Positions 25,612-42,590 of a stretch of DNA of 64,000 nucleotides are shown in pieces; position 1 is the stretch's first letter, and the number at the start of each line of letters is the position of its first letter. This stretch comes from F1-120-MAGs118 sp013360535 (GTDB lineage Bacteria; Planctomycetota; UBA1135; GCA-002686595). Both the position numbers and the translations under genes were made by a program. Below the pieces are notes generated by a model, which did no database searches, had not been told where the DNA came from, and saw nothing but the letters and a program-made list of their open reading frames with translations. The DNA is taken from contig JAPKHC010000009.1 in NCBI GenBank assembly GCA_026647215.1, positions 186,001 through 250,000 on the forward strand, written 5' to 3'.

Positions 25612-25902
25612 TTAGAGGATCTCGATGGTCTGGCCCTGGGCGATCGTCACCATCGCGCGCTTCCAGGCCTGGGACGTGCCCGAGACCCAGCCGCGGCGGA
25701 CCGGCTTGGCACGCTTGGTGAGCGTGTTGACCTTGGTGACCTTGACGTTGAAGAGCTTCTCCACGGCGCGCTTGATCTCGACCTTGTTGGCGTCGACCGG
25801 AACGCGGAAGTGGTAAGCGTTGCGACCGCCCGTGTCGTAGGTCGCCTTCTCCGAGAGAACGGGCTTGCGGATGATCGAGTAGAAGCGATCGAGGTTGGTC
25901 AC
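25612..25902 (-). CDS. rplW: 50S ribosomal protein L23
   Basis: A 96-residue L23 at the exit-tunnel rim, where trigger factor and SRP dock. Motifs are IIRKPVLSEKA, FRVPVDANKVEIKRAVEKLF and VKVTKVNTL. The start is GTG (25900-25902), overlapping the rplD stop as GTGA; no in-frame ATG exists near the expected start. Confidence 0.94.
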   Translation of the reverse strand: MTNLDRFYSIIRKPVLSEKATYDTGGRNAYHFRVPVDANKVEIKRAVEKLFNVKVTKVNTLTKRAKPVRRGWVSGTSQAWKRAMVTIAQGQTIEIL

Positions 25903-26552
25903 GCGGCACCTCCGGTCTTGCCACCGACGCGCTGGGCGAGGGCGTCGAGCGCGGCCGCCTCGGCGAGGATCAGGCCGCCGTTGAGGACGTCGTGCGCGCA
26001 CAGGTCCACGGCGAGGCGGACCTCGACGCGCGGGAAGTTGCGGAACGACTTGAACACGTTCTCGTTGGGCTGCGCGAGCACGATCGTCGCGCGGCGGGCC
26101 GTCTTGACGGCCGAGAGCAGGCCGGCGCTGGCGAGCACGGCGCGCGCGGCCTTGGCGGACGGCCCCGAGAAGCTCGAGCCGTCGAAGAGCGCGACCTCGT
26201 TGTCGCCGAACTTGCCGCACAGCGCGCTGCGCAGCGCGACGCGGCGCTGCTGGGCGGGCATGTGGAAGCTGTAGTCGCGCGGGCGCGGACCGAAGGTCGT
26301 GCCACCCTTGCGCCAGATCGGCGACTTCTTGTCGCCGGCGCGCGCGCGGCCGGTGTGCTTCTGCTTCCAGGGCTTCTTGCCCGAGAACGCGACTTCGCAG
26401 CGGATCTTGGTCTTGACCGTGCCCTGGCGCTGGTTCGCCTTGAACATGTCCACCGCGTTCTTGAGGAGGCGGTAGAAGACCTTGTCGCCGAAGGCGCCCG
26501 CGTCGAAGTCCTGCTTCTGCGCGTTGCCCTTGCCGTAGACGTTGAGTTGCAT
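25899..26552 (-). CDS. rplD: 50S ribosomal protein L4
   Basis: A 217-residue L4 with its extended loop in the exit tunnel (KKPWKQKHTGRARAGDKKSP, then WRKGGTTFGPRPRDYSF). In enterobacteria L4 represses the S10 operon. It starts 20 nt after rplC and overlaps rplW at its end. Confidence 0.95.
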   Translation of the reverse strand: MQLNVYGKGNAQKQDFDAGAFGDKVFYRLLKNAVDMFKANQRQGTVKTKIRCEVAFSGKKPWKQKHTGRARAGDKKSPIWRKGGTTFGPRPRDYSFHMPAQQRRVALRSALCGKFGDNEVALFDGSSFSGPSAKAARAVLASAGLLSAVKTARRATIVLAQPNENVFKSFRNFPRVEVRLAVDLCAHDVLNGGLILAEAAALDALAQRVGGKTGGAA

Positions 26553-26572
26553 GGATGGACCCCTGTAGAGCG

Positions 26573-27211
26573 CTAGGCCTTGGCCTTGCGGGCGGTCTTG
26601 GCGGTCTGGACCATCACGAAGCCGTCGTTGTGGCCCGGAACCGAGCCCTCGACGAAGAGCAGGTTGCGCTCGACGTCGACACGGACGACCTTGAGATTCT
26701 TCTGGGTGCAGCGATCGACGCCGTAGTGGCCGCCCATGCGCTTGCCCTTGGGAAGCTTGCCGATGCGGCGGCTGGCGATCGAACCCGGCGCGCGGACGTT
26801 CATCGAGCCGTGCGTCTCCGGTCCGCGGTTGAAGCCGTGGCGCTTGATCGTGCCGGCGAAGCCGCGACCCTTGGTCGTGCCGATGACGTCGACGACATCA
26901 CCTTCCTTGAAGATGTCGCACTTGATCACGTCCCCCACCGAGAGCTTGGCCGGGGTGGCACAGCGTTCCTCGCGGAGGAAGCGCTTGGGCGCCACGTTGA
27001 TCTTCTTGAACTGGCCGAGCTGCGGCTTGGCGACGAGCCGGTCAGGCTTGTCCTCGAAGCCGAGCTGGACGGCGTCGTAGCCGTCGTTGGCCTTGGTGCG
27101 GACTTGGGCAACGACGCAGGGCCCCGCCTCGACGACCGTCACGCCCACTAGCGTGCCGTCGGCGAGGAAGAACTGCGTCATCCCGCGCTTGCGTCCCAGG
27201 ATCAGCGTCAT
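26573..27211 (-). CDS. rplC: 50S ribosomal protein L3
   Basis: A 212-residue L3. It starts MTLILGRKRGMTQFF and contains the tip segment TKGRGFAGTIKRHGFNRGPE, then THGSMNVRAPGSI and GKRMGGHYG, which reach the peptidyl-transferase centre. The ATG at 27209-27211 is preceded by GAAGG about 11 nt upstream. That site is embedded in a small hairpin (see the leader feature). Confidence 0.96.
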   Translation of the reverse strand: MTLILGRKRGMTQFFLADGTLVGVTVVEAGPCVVAQVRTKANDGYDAVQLGFEDKPDRLVAKPQLGQFKKINVAPKRFLREERCATPAKLSVGDVIKCDIFKEGDVVDVIGTTKGRGFAGTIKRHGFNRGPETHGSMNVRAPGSIASRRIGKLPKGKRMGGHYGVDRCTQKNLKVVRVDVERNLLFVEGSVPGHNDGFVMVQTAKTARKAKA

Positions 27212-27527
27212 GATGCTTGGAACCTTCGTGTGAAGGGTGCCGGTTCGACCGGGGAGCCACCCACACTGGGTTGCTCCAACGCCCGGCCACGCGGCGAAAG
27301 GTTGAGGTTGTTGGAAAGGAGAGCGACGAAAGCTCCACAACGACCTTCGGCACGGCGACTCGGCACAGGGCCGGCCGTCGCGTCCTCGGCGTTGGGGAAG
27401 GGTTCGTTCAGGTACTTGCAGGTTGGGCGCACTGGAAAGCTTCCAGTGCGACTCCCACGCGCTGCCGTATCCAGCTTTCGCGGCGGTGACCGCCGTCAGC
27501 GCTGGACGCGCAACGCGCTCGAGGCCG
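27212..27527 (-). promoter_or_regulatory. Structured rpsJ-rplC intercistronic leader
   Basis: The rpsJ-rplC gap is 316 nt, whereas its neighbours in this operon are nearly contiguous. I find no gene in it. It contains five hairpins: 27481-27495 (6 bp stem, TGA loop), 27428-27450 (perfect 10 bp stem, 3 nt loop), 27253-27277 (two 5 bp stems with one mismatch), 27240-27252 (5 bp) and 27223-27236 (5 bp, 4 nt loop). The last encloses the GAAGG Shine-Dalgarno of rplC. None has a U-tract on the minus strand, so a translational or processing role is more likely than termination. Confidence 0.55.
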
Positions 27528-27836
27528 TCAGGCCTTGATGCGGATATCCACCCCTGCAGGCATGTTCAGGCTGGAGAGAGCGTCCACCGTCTGAGAGGTG
27601 GGCTCCGAGATGTAGATCAGACGCTTGTGCGTCCGGATCTCGAACTGTTCGCGCGACTTCTTGTCGATGAAGGGCGAGCGCAGCACGGTGTAGCGCTCGA
27701 TGCAGGTCGGCAGGGGGATGGGGCCAGCGACGCGGGCGCCGGTGCGCTTCGCGGTGTCGACGATCTCGAGGCACGACTGGTCGAGCGCCTCGTGGTCGTA
27801 CGCTTCCATCCGGATCTGGATCTTGTCCTTCATCAT
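27528..27836 (-). CDS. rpsJ: 30S ribosomal protein S10
   Basis: A 102-residue S10 (NusE), also a partner of NusB in antitermination and of NusG. It shows QIRMEAYDHEALDQSCLEIV, GPIPLPTCIERYTVLRSPF and SREQFEIRTHKRLIYI. The start is a tandem ATGATG (27836/27833). It is the first gene of the S10-spc-alpha transcript, with its own promoter about 120 nt upstream. Confidence 0.96.
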   Translation of the reverse strand: MMKDKIQIRMEAYDHEALDQSCLEIVDTAKRTGARVAGPIPLPTCIERYTVLRSPFIDKKSREQFEIRTHKRLIYISEPTSQTVDALSSLNMPAGVDIRIKA

Positions 27837-27953
27837 GGCTTTGGCTGCGGGAGGGGCCGGGGGTGTCGGGGAGACCCGCGCCCTCCGTAGTGGGGCTCGA
27901 CTCCGCCAGCTGCTCCGTCGTTCGGGGCGTCCGGTGGAATTCGAGGGCGAGGC

Positions 27954-27982
27954 AAGTTATCAGCGCCCCCCACCCTCGTCAA
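27954..27982 (-). promoter_or_regulatory. Sigma-70-type promoter of the S10 operon
   Basis: Minus strand -35 TTGACG at 27982-27977, 17 bp, -10 TAACTT at 27959-27954 (GATAAC in the alternative register). It implies a leader of about 110 nt before rpsJ. Confidence 0.75.
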
Positions 27983-28067
27983 CGGTCAGGAACAAGAAAC
28001 TTCGGGGCCTTCGCGCGCTTTTTTGGGGGAGGGCGCGCCGGCGAGGCCCGTCCCGAGGGCCCGCCCG

Positions 28068-30146
28068 TCAGCTCCAGACCAGCCCGCGGGCCACCAATTC
28101 GCCCTCGGGAACCGTCCGGAAGCCCGCCGGGAGCATCGAGAAGCTGGCCCGACCCTGCGAGAGGGAGCGCACGGCGGTCGCGTAGCCGAACATGGCCGAG
28201 AGCGCGACCGTGCCGCGCACGATCCGCAGCGGTCCGGCGCTCTCCACGCCCGTCACCTCGGCCCGGCGCGCGTTGAGGTCGGCGAGGATCCCGCTCGAGA
28301 ACTCGGACGGGCCCTCGATCTCGAAGCTCATCAGCGGCTCGAGCAGGTCGATCTCGGCCGCCTCGCTCGCCTCGCGCAGCGCGATCGCAGCCGCGTGCAC
28401 GAATCCCGCCTCGCTGTCCTCCTTGGGACGGCTCTCGCCGCCGGTGACGACGATGCGCGCGCCGACCATGGGGAACCCGAAGCGCGGACCGACCTGCGCG
28501 CTGTCGGAGAGCGCCTGCGCGACCGCCGCTCGCAAGGCCTGCGGCACCTGTGCGCCGGGGGCCCACTCGACCTGCACGCCCGCGGCTCCTTCCGCAGCGG
28601 CGGAGAGCTCGAGCTCGACCGCACCGAACACGTTGTGCCCGTTGAGCGCACGCTCGACGCGTCCGCTGCCACGCGCGGGAGGCGCGCCAATCCGCGGAGT
28701 TTCGCGGTAATTCACGCGTGGCCGCCCCATGCTCGCCTCGACGTGGTGTTCACGCTGCAGACGGTGCAGCATCACCTCGAGGTGCAGCTCCCCCATCCCG
28801 CTGACGAGCCACTGGCCGCTCGACTCGTCCTCCTTCTGGTGGAACGTCGGGTCCTCGCGTTCGAGCCGCTCGAGCGCGAGCCGCAGCTTGTCGCGGTCGA
28901 GCGTCGAGCGCGGCTCGAGCACCATCGAGATCACCGCCTCGGGCGCGACCAGCGTCTCGAGCACGATCGGCGCATGCTCGTCGCACAGCGTGTCACCGGT
29001 CGTCACGTGCTTGAGGCCGGTGACCGCGACGATCTCGCCGGGCCCCGCGGACTCCACTTGCGTGCGCTGGTCGGCGTGGATGCGCAAGAGCCGCCCCGGG
29101 CGCTCGTGGCGGCCCGTGCGCGGGTTGGAGAGGTGCGCGCCGGGCTTGAGGATTCCGCTGTAAACCCGCACGAAATGCAGGTCTCCGTGGGCTTCGGCGT
29201 GGACCTTGAACGCCAGCGCGCACAGCGGCGCCGCAGGGTCCGTGGCACGCTCGACGAGCGCTCCGCTCCTGGGCTCGCGCCCGCGCACCGGCGGGACATC
29301 GAGCGGCGACGGCAGCCAGTCGACGATCGCGTCGAGCACGGGTTCGATGCCGATCGAGCGCAGCGCGGCTCCGCACAGCACGGGCAGCAGGCGCTGCGCC
29401 AGCACGGCCCGACGCAGCGCCGCTCGCAACGCCGCCGCCGGTGGCTCGCGCCCTTCGAGCACGTCGGCCATCAGCGTGTCATCGGTGTCCGCCAGCGCGT
29501 CGACGAGCTCGGAACGCAGCACCCCGACCTCGTCGGCGAGCGCCGCGGGCAGCGGCACCTCGAGCGGCGGATCCTCCGGATGCGCGTGGCCGTGCAGGTA
29601 ATCGAGCGCGCGCCGCTCGAGCAGGTCGACGACACCCGCGAGCTGGCCATCCTCGAACCACGGGTACTGCACCGGCACCGCGCTCGCGCCGAGGCGCTTG
29701 CGCAGGCTCGCCACCGCGGCCAGGAAATCGGCGCCCGCGCGATCGCACTTGTTGACGAAGGCGATCGCCGGAACGTGGTGGCGCCGCATCTGGCGCCAGA
29801 CGGTCTCCGACTGCGCCTGCACGCCGGCGACCGCGTCGATCACGAGCACGGCCCCGTCGAGCACACGCAGCGAGCGCTCGACCTCGATGCCGAAGTCGAC
29901 GTGACCGGGCGTGTCGATCAGGTTGATCGAGTGCTCGCGCCAGGGCAGCGTGGTCGCCGCCGCGGTGATCGTGATGCCGCGCTCGCGCTCCTCCGGCAGG
30001 TAGTCGAGCGTCGCCGTGCCGTCGTCGACCTCGCCGATGCGGTGCTCGACGCCGCTCACGAACAGCAGGCGCTCGGACACCGTCGTCTTGCCCGCATCGA
30101 TGTGGGCCGCGACTCCGATATTGCGGATGCGCGCGAGGTCGGTCAT
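28068..30146 (-). CDS. Elongation factor G paralogue, EF-G2 (ribosome-recycling) type
   Basis: A 692-residue translational GTPase in the fusA position of the str cluster. G1 is AHIDAGKT (14-21), G2 lies in ERGITIT, G3 is DTPGH and G4 is NKCD instead of NKMD. SGMGELHLEV marks domain III. Domain IV lacks the GGRGQYG/GGSGQYG block of canonical EF-G and instead reads GRVERALNGHNVFGAVELEL; later come LLEPLMSFEI and ILADLNARR. These features resemble mitochondrial EF-G2 and the spd-EFG2 group described for spirochaetes, planctomycetes and deltaproteobacteria. It may therefore act with RRF in ribosome splitting rather than translocation. A canonical fusA would then lie elsewhere. Confidence 0.8.
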   Translation of the reverse strand: MTDLARIRNIGVAAHIDAGKTTVSERLLFVSGVEHRIGEVDDGTATLDYLPEERERGITITAAATTLPWREHSINLIDTPGHVDFGIEVERSLRVLDGAVLVIDAVAGVQAQSETVWRQMRRHHVPAIAFVNKCDRAGADFLAAVASLRKRLGASAVPVQYPWFEDGQLAGVVDLLERRALDYLHGHAHPEDPPLEVPLPAALADEVGVLRSELVDALADTDDTLMADVLEGREPPAAALRAALRRAVLAQRLLPVLCGAALRSIGIEPVLDAIVDWLPSPLDVPPVRGREPRSGALVERATDPAAPLCALAFKVHAEAHGDLHFVRVYSGILKPGAHLSNPRTGRHERPGRLLRIHADQRTQVESAGPGEIVAVTGLKHVTTGDTLCDEHAPIVLETLVAPEAVISMVLEPRSTLDRDKLRLALERLEREDPTFHQKEDESSGQWLVSGMGELHLEVMLHRLQREHHVEASMGRPRVNYRETPRIGAPPARGSGRVERALNGHNVFGAVELELSAAAEGAAGVQVEWAPGAQVPQALRAAVAQALSDSAQVGPRFGFPMVGARIVVTGGESRPKEDSEAGFVHAAAIALREASEAAEIDLLEPLMSFEIEGPSEFSSGILADLNARRAEVTGVESAGPLRIVRGTVALSAMFGYATAVRSLSQGRASFSMLPAGFRTVPEGELVARGLVWS

Positions 30147-30182
30147 GTGCGCATCGTAGCCACCGCGGGGTCCGTGCCCTGC

Positions 30183-30629
30183 TCAGCCGATCGACGGATT
30201 GAGCGCGAGGAACGGGTCGCGCCAGCGATAGGCGTCGAGCAGCTCGGGCCGCCTGTCGCCGAGCAGCACGAGCGCGGCATACAGCGCCTCGACGGAAGCG
30301 AGCCCGCTCGCGGGATCCTCGAAGGTCTTGCTCTTGCGCGGATAGGCGGTCTCGAGCTTCGGCAGCCGACGCCGCAGGAACTCGCCGTCGATCGTCGCCG
30401 TGATCTGGGGCACGCGCCGCCACGAGCAGTCGACGAGCAAGAGCGGGAGGCCTCGGTCGCGCTCCCCCAGCTCCTCGCCATCGGGGTGCAGCAGCACGCG
30501 CCGCCCCGCTTCGACGCGCCGCTCGGGGTGGTAGCTCACGAAGCGCAGGCCCGGCAGGCCACGCAGCGGCGTGAGCGAGCACTTGGCGAGCGACTCGCGC
30601 GGGTCGCGGACGATCAGGACGTCGATCAC
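30183..30629 (-). CDS. Tsr3-like rRNA aminocarboxypropyltransferase homologue
   Basis: A 148-residue protein resembling Tsr3 (DUF367), the SPOUT-fold enzyme that transfers the 3-amino-3-carboxypropyl group of SAM to a uridine/pseudouridine in helix 31 of the small-subunit rRNA. Visible matches are VRDPRESLAKCS (like DPKKCT, residues 7-18), LLVDCSW (64-70), RRRLP (86-90), the helix LASVEALYAALVLLG (110-124) and the terminal YRWRDPFLALN (134-144). The whole length aligns with archaeal Tsr3, so it is not a fragment. The start is GTG with a stop codon 9 nt upstream. It lies between rpsG and the EF-G gene (36 nt apart), a context of ribosome assembly. Identification is by motif memory; activity is inferred. 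Confidence 0.78.
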   Translation of the reverse strand: MIDVLIVRDPRESLAKCSLTPLRGLPGLRFVSYHPERRVEAGRRVLLHPDGEELGERDRGLPLLLVDCSWRRVPQITATIDGEFLRRRLPKLETAYPRKSKTFEDPASGLASVEALYAALVLLGDRRPELLDAYRWRDPFLALNPSIG

Positions 30630-30667
30630 GATGGGCTAGGGAGTCTTGGGAAAGCCGCGCACAAAGC

Positions 30668-30707
30668 GCCCGGCCCCGCCGCGGGTCGAACCGCATCGGG
30701 GCCGGGC
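30668..30707 (-). terminator. GC-rich hairpin after rpsG
   Basis: An 11 bp perfect stem (GCCCGGCCCCG and its complement) with an inner GCGG/CCGC pairing. It sits in the 116 nt between the rpsG stop and the Tsr3-like start. The T-run follows on the plus side, not the minus side, so it may be an attenuator rather than a full terminator. Confidence 0.45.
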
Positions 30708-30745
30708 TTTTCGATCAGGCCGCCGAGAGCTCGGCGGCGCGGATC

Positions 30746-31222
30746 CTAGTGCGCGTAGTGGCTGTAGGCCTTGTTGGCCTCGGCCATCTTGTGGACCTGT
30801 TCCTTCCACTGGACCGAGGCGCCGGTGCCGTTGAAGGCGTCGACGAACTCTTCCGAGAGGCGGGTCGCCATGCGCTTGCCCTTCTTGGAGCGCGCGTTGT
30901 CGACGAGCCAGCGGATCGCCAGCGACTGCTGGCGGTTGCGGCGCACTTCGCGCGGCACCTGGTAGTTGGCGCCACCGACGCGCTTGGAGCGCACTTCGAC
31001 GGCCGGGCGGATGTTGTCGATCGCGCGCGTGAAGATCTCCGCCTGGTCCTGGACGTCGGGGAGCTTCTTGTGGGCGAGATCGAGGGCCTCGTAGAAGATG
31101 GCCTGGGCGGTGGACTTCTTGCCATCGAGCATGATCTTGTTGATCACCTTGGTGGCGAGCATCGACCCGAACTTCGGGTCGGGCGAGAGCAGGGCCTCGG
31201 TCGACTTGTAGTTGCGCGGCAT
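30746..31222 (-). CDS. rpsG: 30S ribosomal protein S7
   Basis: A 158-residue S7, organiser of the 30S head. It starts MPRNYKSTEALLSPDPKFGS and contains TRAIDNIRPAVEVRSKRVGG and YQVPREVRRNRQQSLAIRWL; the C-terminus EANKAYSHYAH is typical. It follows rpsL by 55 nt. Confidence 0.96.
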   Translation of the reverse strand: MPRNYKSTEALLSPDPKFGSMLATKVINKIMLDGKKSTAQAIFYEALDLAHKKLPDVQDQAEIFTRAIDNIRPAVEVRSKRVGGANYQVPREVRRNRQQSLAIRWLVDNARSKKGKRMATRLSEEFVDAFNGTGASVQWKEQVHKMAEANKAYSHYAH

Positions 31223-31277
31223 CGTCAGACTTTCTCTAGCTGGATCAGCTTGGTTTTCAGGTGCTGGCAGGGCCGCA

Positions 31278-31652
<375 letters not shown>

Positions 31653-31677
31653 AGGTGACCGTGGAAAAGGGGCGAGC

Positions 31678-31705
31678 ATTCTACGGGGACCGGCAGCGAG
31701 GTCAA
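31678..31705 (-). promoter_or_regulatory. Sigma-70-type promoter of rpsL operon
   Basis: Minus strand -35 TTGACC at 31705-31700, 16 bp spacer, -10 TAGAAT at 31683-31678. Predicted transcription start is near 31671, giving a leader of about 20 nt before rpsL. Confidence 0.82.
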
Positions 31706-31736
31706 GCCTCCGCTCGCAGAGGCCGGTCCCCGGGGC

Positions 31737-31762
31737 GGCTCCCCCACGTTGCTGGGGGGCCG
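31737..31762 (-). terminator. Hairpin after rpoC
   Basis: CCCCCA (31741-31746) pairs with TGGGGG (31753-31758) around a 6 nt loop, with weak outer pairing. It lies between the rpoC stop and the rpsL promoter, where the rpoBC transcript would be expected to end. There is no U-tract. Confidence 0.45.
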
Positions 31763-31834
31763 TCCGCGGCAGAAAAGGCGTTGGTTGGGTTGGAATCGGT
31801 TGGACGAGGCCCCGCCGCGTGCGGCGGGGACCCG

Positions 31835-36268
<4,434 letters not shown>

Positions 36269-36291
36269 GGTTCCGACTTCCCTCCGAGCGC

Positions 36292-40002
<3,711 letters not shown>

Positions 40003-40320
40003 GGTCAGTTCACGCAACCGGGCGTCGATGGGGCCGCGTCCCTCGAACAGGGCAACGCGGGAGCTGGAACTCGTCGGGACGACGCGAGCGCTGCTGGGTT
40101 CCCGCGAACGGGGACCTAGAGCGCGAGCGGAGCGCTGGAGCGCAGGAGAGGCGCCGTGCCGCGGGCGAGGTCGAGGTGACGACCACAGCCCGCCGCAGGG
40201 GCGGTGAGGAGGCGAGATACCGACGGGACGCCACGGGCGCCGCGCGTGGCGGCGTCCGTGGGTCCCTTGGGCGAAGGTGCGAGAGTCGTGGGCACCAGAG
40301 GCAGCGGAGTCCGGGGTGGA
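40003..40320 (-). promoter_or_regulatory. rplL-rpoB spacer with attenuator-like hairpin
   Basis: A 318 nt non-coding gap. The main feature is a hairpin at 40226-40257: GGAC + GCCACG pairs with CGTGGC + GTCC around a 9 nt loop with a 3 nt bulge. This is the position of the classic rplL-rpoB attenuator/RNase III site of E. coli. I see no promoter matching the local consensus, so rpoBC is probably read from upstream. Confidence 0.5.
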
Positions 40321-40719
<399 letters not shown>

Positions 40720-40811
40720 TTGAGTCTCCGGATAAGTTGACGAACGTTGTTTCCGCTTGGACCCCCCGCGGGCGGCGCGGGAGGTGGGCGAGGTCCGACT
40801 TCCCTGCGCGC

Positions 40812-40830
40812 TGCCCGCACGGTGCGGGCA
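40812..40830 (-). promoter_or_regulatory. Hairpin in rplJ-rplL spacer
   Basis: TGCCCGCAC and GTGCGGGCA are perfectly complementary around one base (in practice a 7 bp stem with a 5 nt loop). It sits in the 155 nt gap before rplL and may stabilise or process the rplL message. Confidence 0.45.
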
Positions 40831-40874
40831 CGGGGACGCGCCAAGGGAGCCGTGGATGTGGAGTCAGGACAGGA

Positions 40875-41432
40875 TCAGGACGCCTCGGCGACCGCAGCGG
40901 CCTCGCCGGTGCCGCCAGCCTTGTCGATCTTGGCCTGCATCACGCGCACCGTGCCCGAGGGCAGCGCATTGAGCGTGGTGACGAGACCGCGCATCGGGGC
41001 GGCCAGACAGCCGACCAGCATGCCGCGCAGGGTCTTCTTGTCGGGGAGGCCGGCGAGGGCGACGGCGTCCTTGGGCCCGAGCAGCACGCCGTCGAAGATC
41101 GCGCCGCGCAGCTGGATCTTGCCCGGCTTCTTGACGTCGTCGGCGGTCAGGATCTTGGCCGCGGCGATCGTGCCTTCGAGCGAGCCGTAGGCGATGCCGG
41201 TGTTGCCCGCGAGCAGCTCGGCCGAGGCTTCGTAGCCCTTGGCCGCCAGCGCGCGGCGCAGCAGCGACGAGCGCACCATGCGGACGCGCACGCCGTCCTT
41301 GGCGAGCTTGTTGCGCAGCGGCTCGAGTTCCTTGACGGTCACGCGGCCGAGCGACATCACGATCACGCCCTCGGACTTGGCGAGCAGCCCGTCGTACTCG
41401 GTCGCGATCAGGTTGTTGACGAGATTAGGCAT
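40875..41432 (-). CDS. rplJ: 50S ribosomal protein L10
   Basis: A 185-residue L10, the stalk base that carries L7/L12 dimers on its C-terminal helix. The N-terminal domain shows VIVMSLGRVTVKELEPLRNKL and VRMVRSSLLRRALA. The C-terminus is Ala/Gly-rich. Its ATG lies inside the last codons of rplA (8 nt overlap), so there is no separate L10 leader of the E. coli type. Confidence 0.95.
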   Translation of the reverse strand: MPNLVNNLIATEYDGLLAKSEGVIVMSLGRVTVKELEPLRNKLAKDGVRVRMVRSSLLRRALAAKGYEASAELLAGNTGIAYGSLEGTIAAAKILTADDVKKPGKIQLRGAIFDGVLLGPKDAVALAGLPDKKTLRGMLVGCLAAPMRGLVTTLNALPSGTVRVMQAKIDKAGGTGEAAAVAEAS

Positions 41433-42129
41433 CGAGCTCAGCTCCAGTCGAGTAGTTGATCCAGGCGCCGGGGCCCATGGTCGTCGAGACCGAGACCTTG
41501 CGCACGAACTGGCCCTTGACCGCGGGCGGACGCATCGCGATCAGGTGATCGAGGAAGGCGCGCAGGTTGACCTCGAGGTCCTCGACCTTGAAGGAACGCT
41601 TGCCGACCGAGGCGTGGACGTTGCCGCCCGCGTCGGTGCGGAACTCGACCTTGCCGGCCTTGAACTCGCGCACCGCCCCGGCGACGTCGGCCGTGACCGT
41701 GCCCGACTTGGGGCTGGGCATCTTGCCCTGGGGACCGAGGACCTTACCGAGCTTGCCGACGTGCTTCATCATGTCGGGGCTGGCGATCACGATGTCGAAG
41801 TCGGTCCAGCCGCCGAGCACCTTCTCGGCGAGCTCGCCCGAGCCGACGATGTCGGCGCCGGCGGCCTGCGCCGCGGCAGCCTTTTCGCCTTCGGCGAACA
41901 CGATCACCTTGACCGTCTTGCCCAGGCCCTTGGGCAGCGACACGGCGCCGCGCACGAGCTGGTCGGACTTCTTGGGATCGATGCCGAGCACGACGACGAC
42001 CTCGACGGTCTCGTCGAACTTCGCGCCGGGCAGGGACTTGAGCAGCGCCAGCGCTTCCGCCGGCTCGTACACCTTGCTGCGGTCCACCTTGGCGGACGCG
42101 GCGCGATAACGCTTGGATTGCGTGACCAT
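41425..42129 (-). CDS. rplA: 50S ribosomal protein L1
   Basis: A 234-residue L1 of the L1 stalk, in many species a translational repressor of its own operon. It shows the family blocks KSLPGAKFDETVEVVVVLGID, GKLGKVLGPQGKMPSPKSGTV and FKAGKVEFRTDAGGNVHASVG. The start at 42129 (MVTQSKRYRAA) is 8 nt after the rplK stop; a longer frame upstream is a shadow of rplK/nusG. Confidence 0.95.
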   Translation of the reverse strand: MVTQSKRYRAASAKVDRSKVYEPAEALALLKSLPGAKFDETVEVVVVLGIDPKKSDQLVRGAVSLPKGLGKTVKVIVFAEGEKAAAAQAAGADIVGSGELAEKVLGGWTDFDIVIASPDMMKHVGKLGKVLGPQGKMPSPKSGTVTADVAGAVREFKAGKVEFRTDAGGNVHASVGKRSFKVEDLEVNLRAFLDHLIAMRPPAVKGQFVRKVSVSTTMGPGAWINYSTGAELDA

Positions 42130-42137
42130 GGCTTGGA

Positions 42138-42563
42138 CTAGCCCTCCACCTTGATGCCGGCGGCGCGCGCCGTGCCTTCGATGATCCGGCACGCGGCGTT
42201 GAGGTCGCGGGCGTTGAGGTCGTTCATCTTGATCTTGGCGATCTCCTCGACCTGCGCACGCGTCACCTTGCCGGCGGTCTCGTGACCGGGCATGGCCGCT
42301 GCGCTCTCGAGCTTCGCCGCCTTCTTGAGCAGCACTCCCGCCGGCGGCGACTTCAGGATGAAGTCGAAGCTGCGGTCCTTGTAGACCGTGATCTCCACGG
42401 GGATGATCAGGCCCATCTGCGGTCGTGTAGCGTCGTTGAACTGCTTCACGAACATCGCGATGTTGACGCCGTGCGAGCCGAGCGCGGGGCCAACCGGCGG
42501 TGCCGGCGTGGCCTGGCCCGCCGGGCACTGCAGCTTGATCTTGGCGGTGACTTCCTTCGCCAT
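42138..42563 (-). CDS. rplK: 50S ribosomal protein L11
   Basis: A 141-residue L11 of the GTPase-associated centre and target of thiostrepton. It begins MAKEVTAKIKLQCPAGQATP and includes the proline-rich PPVGPALGSHGVNIAMF and the C-terminal IEGTARAAGI. Length is normal. A hairpin stands in the 72 nt between nusG and rplK. Confidence 0.96.
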   Translation of the reverse strand: MAKEVTAKIKLQCPAGQATPAPPVGPALGSHGVNIAMFVKQFNDATRPQMGLIIPVEITVYKDRSFDFILKSPPAGVLLKKAAKLESAAAMPGHETAGKVTRAQVEEIAKIKMNDLNARDLNAACRIIEGTARAAGIKVEG

Positions 42564-42590
42564 GGACTTGCTTCTTCCGTTCGCTGGGCA

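Noticed and set aside
28010..28040. T6 run near 28019 as a terminator for the EF-G2 gene
   Set aside because: The T run is on the plus strand, while EF-G2 and rpsJ are transcribed on the minus strand, where it reads as A6.
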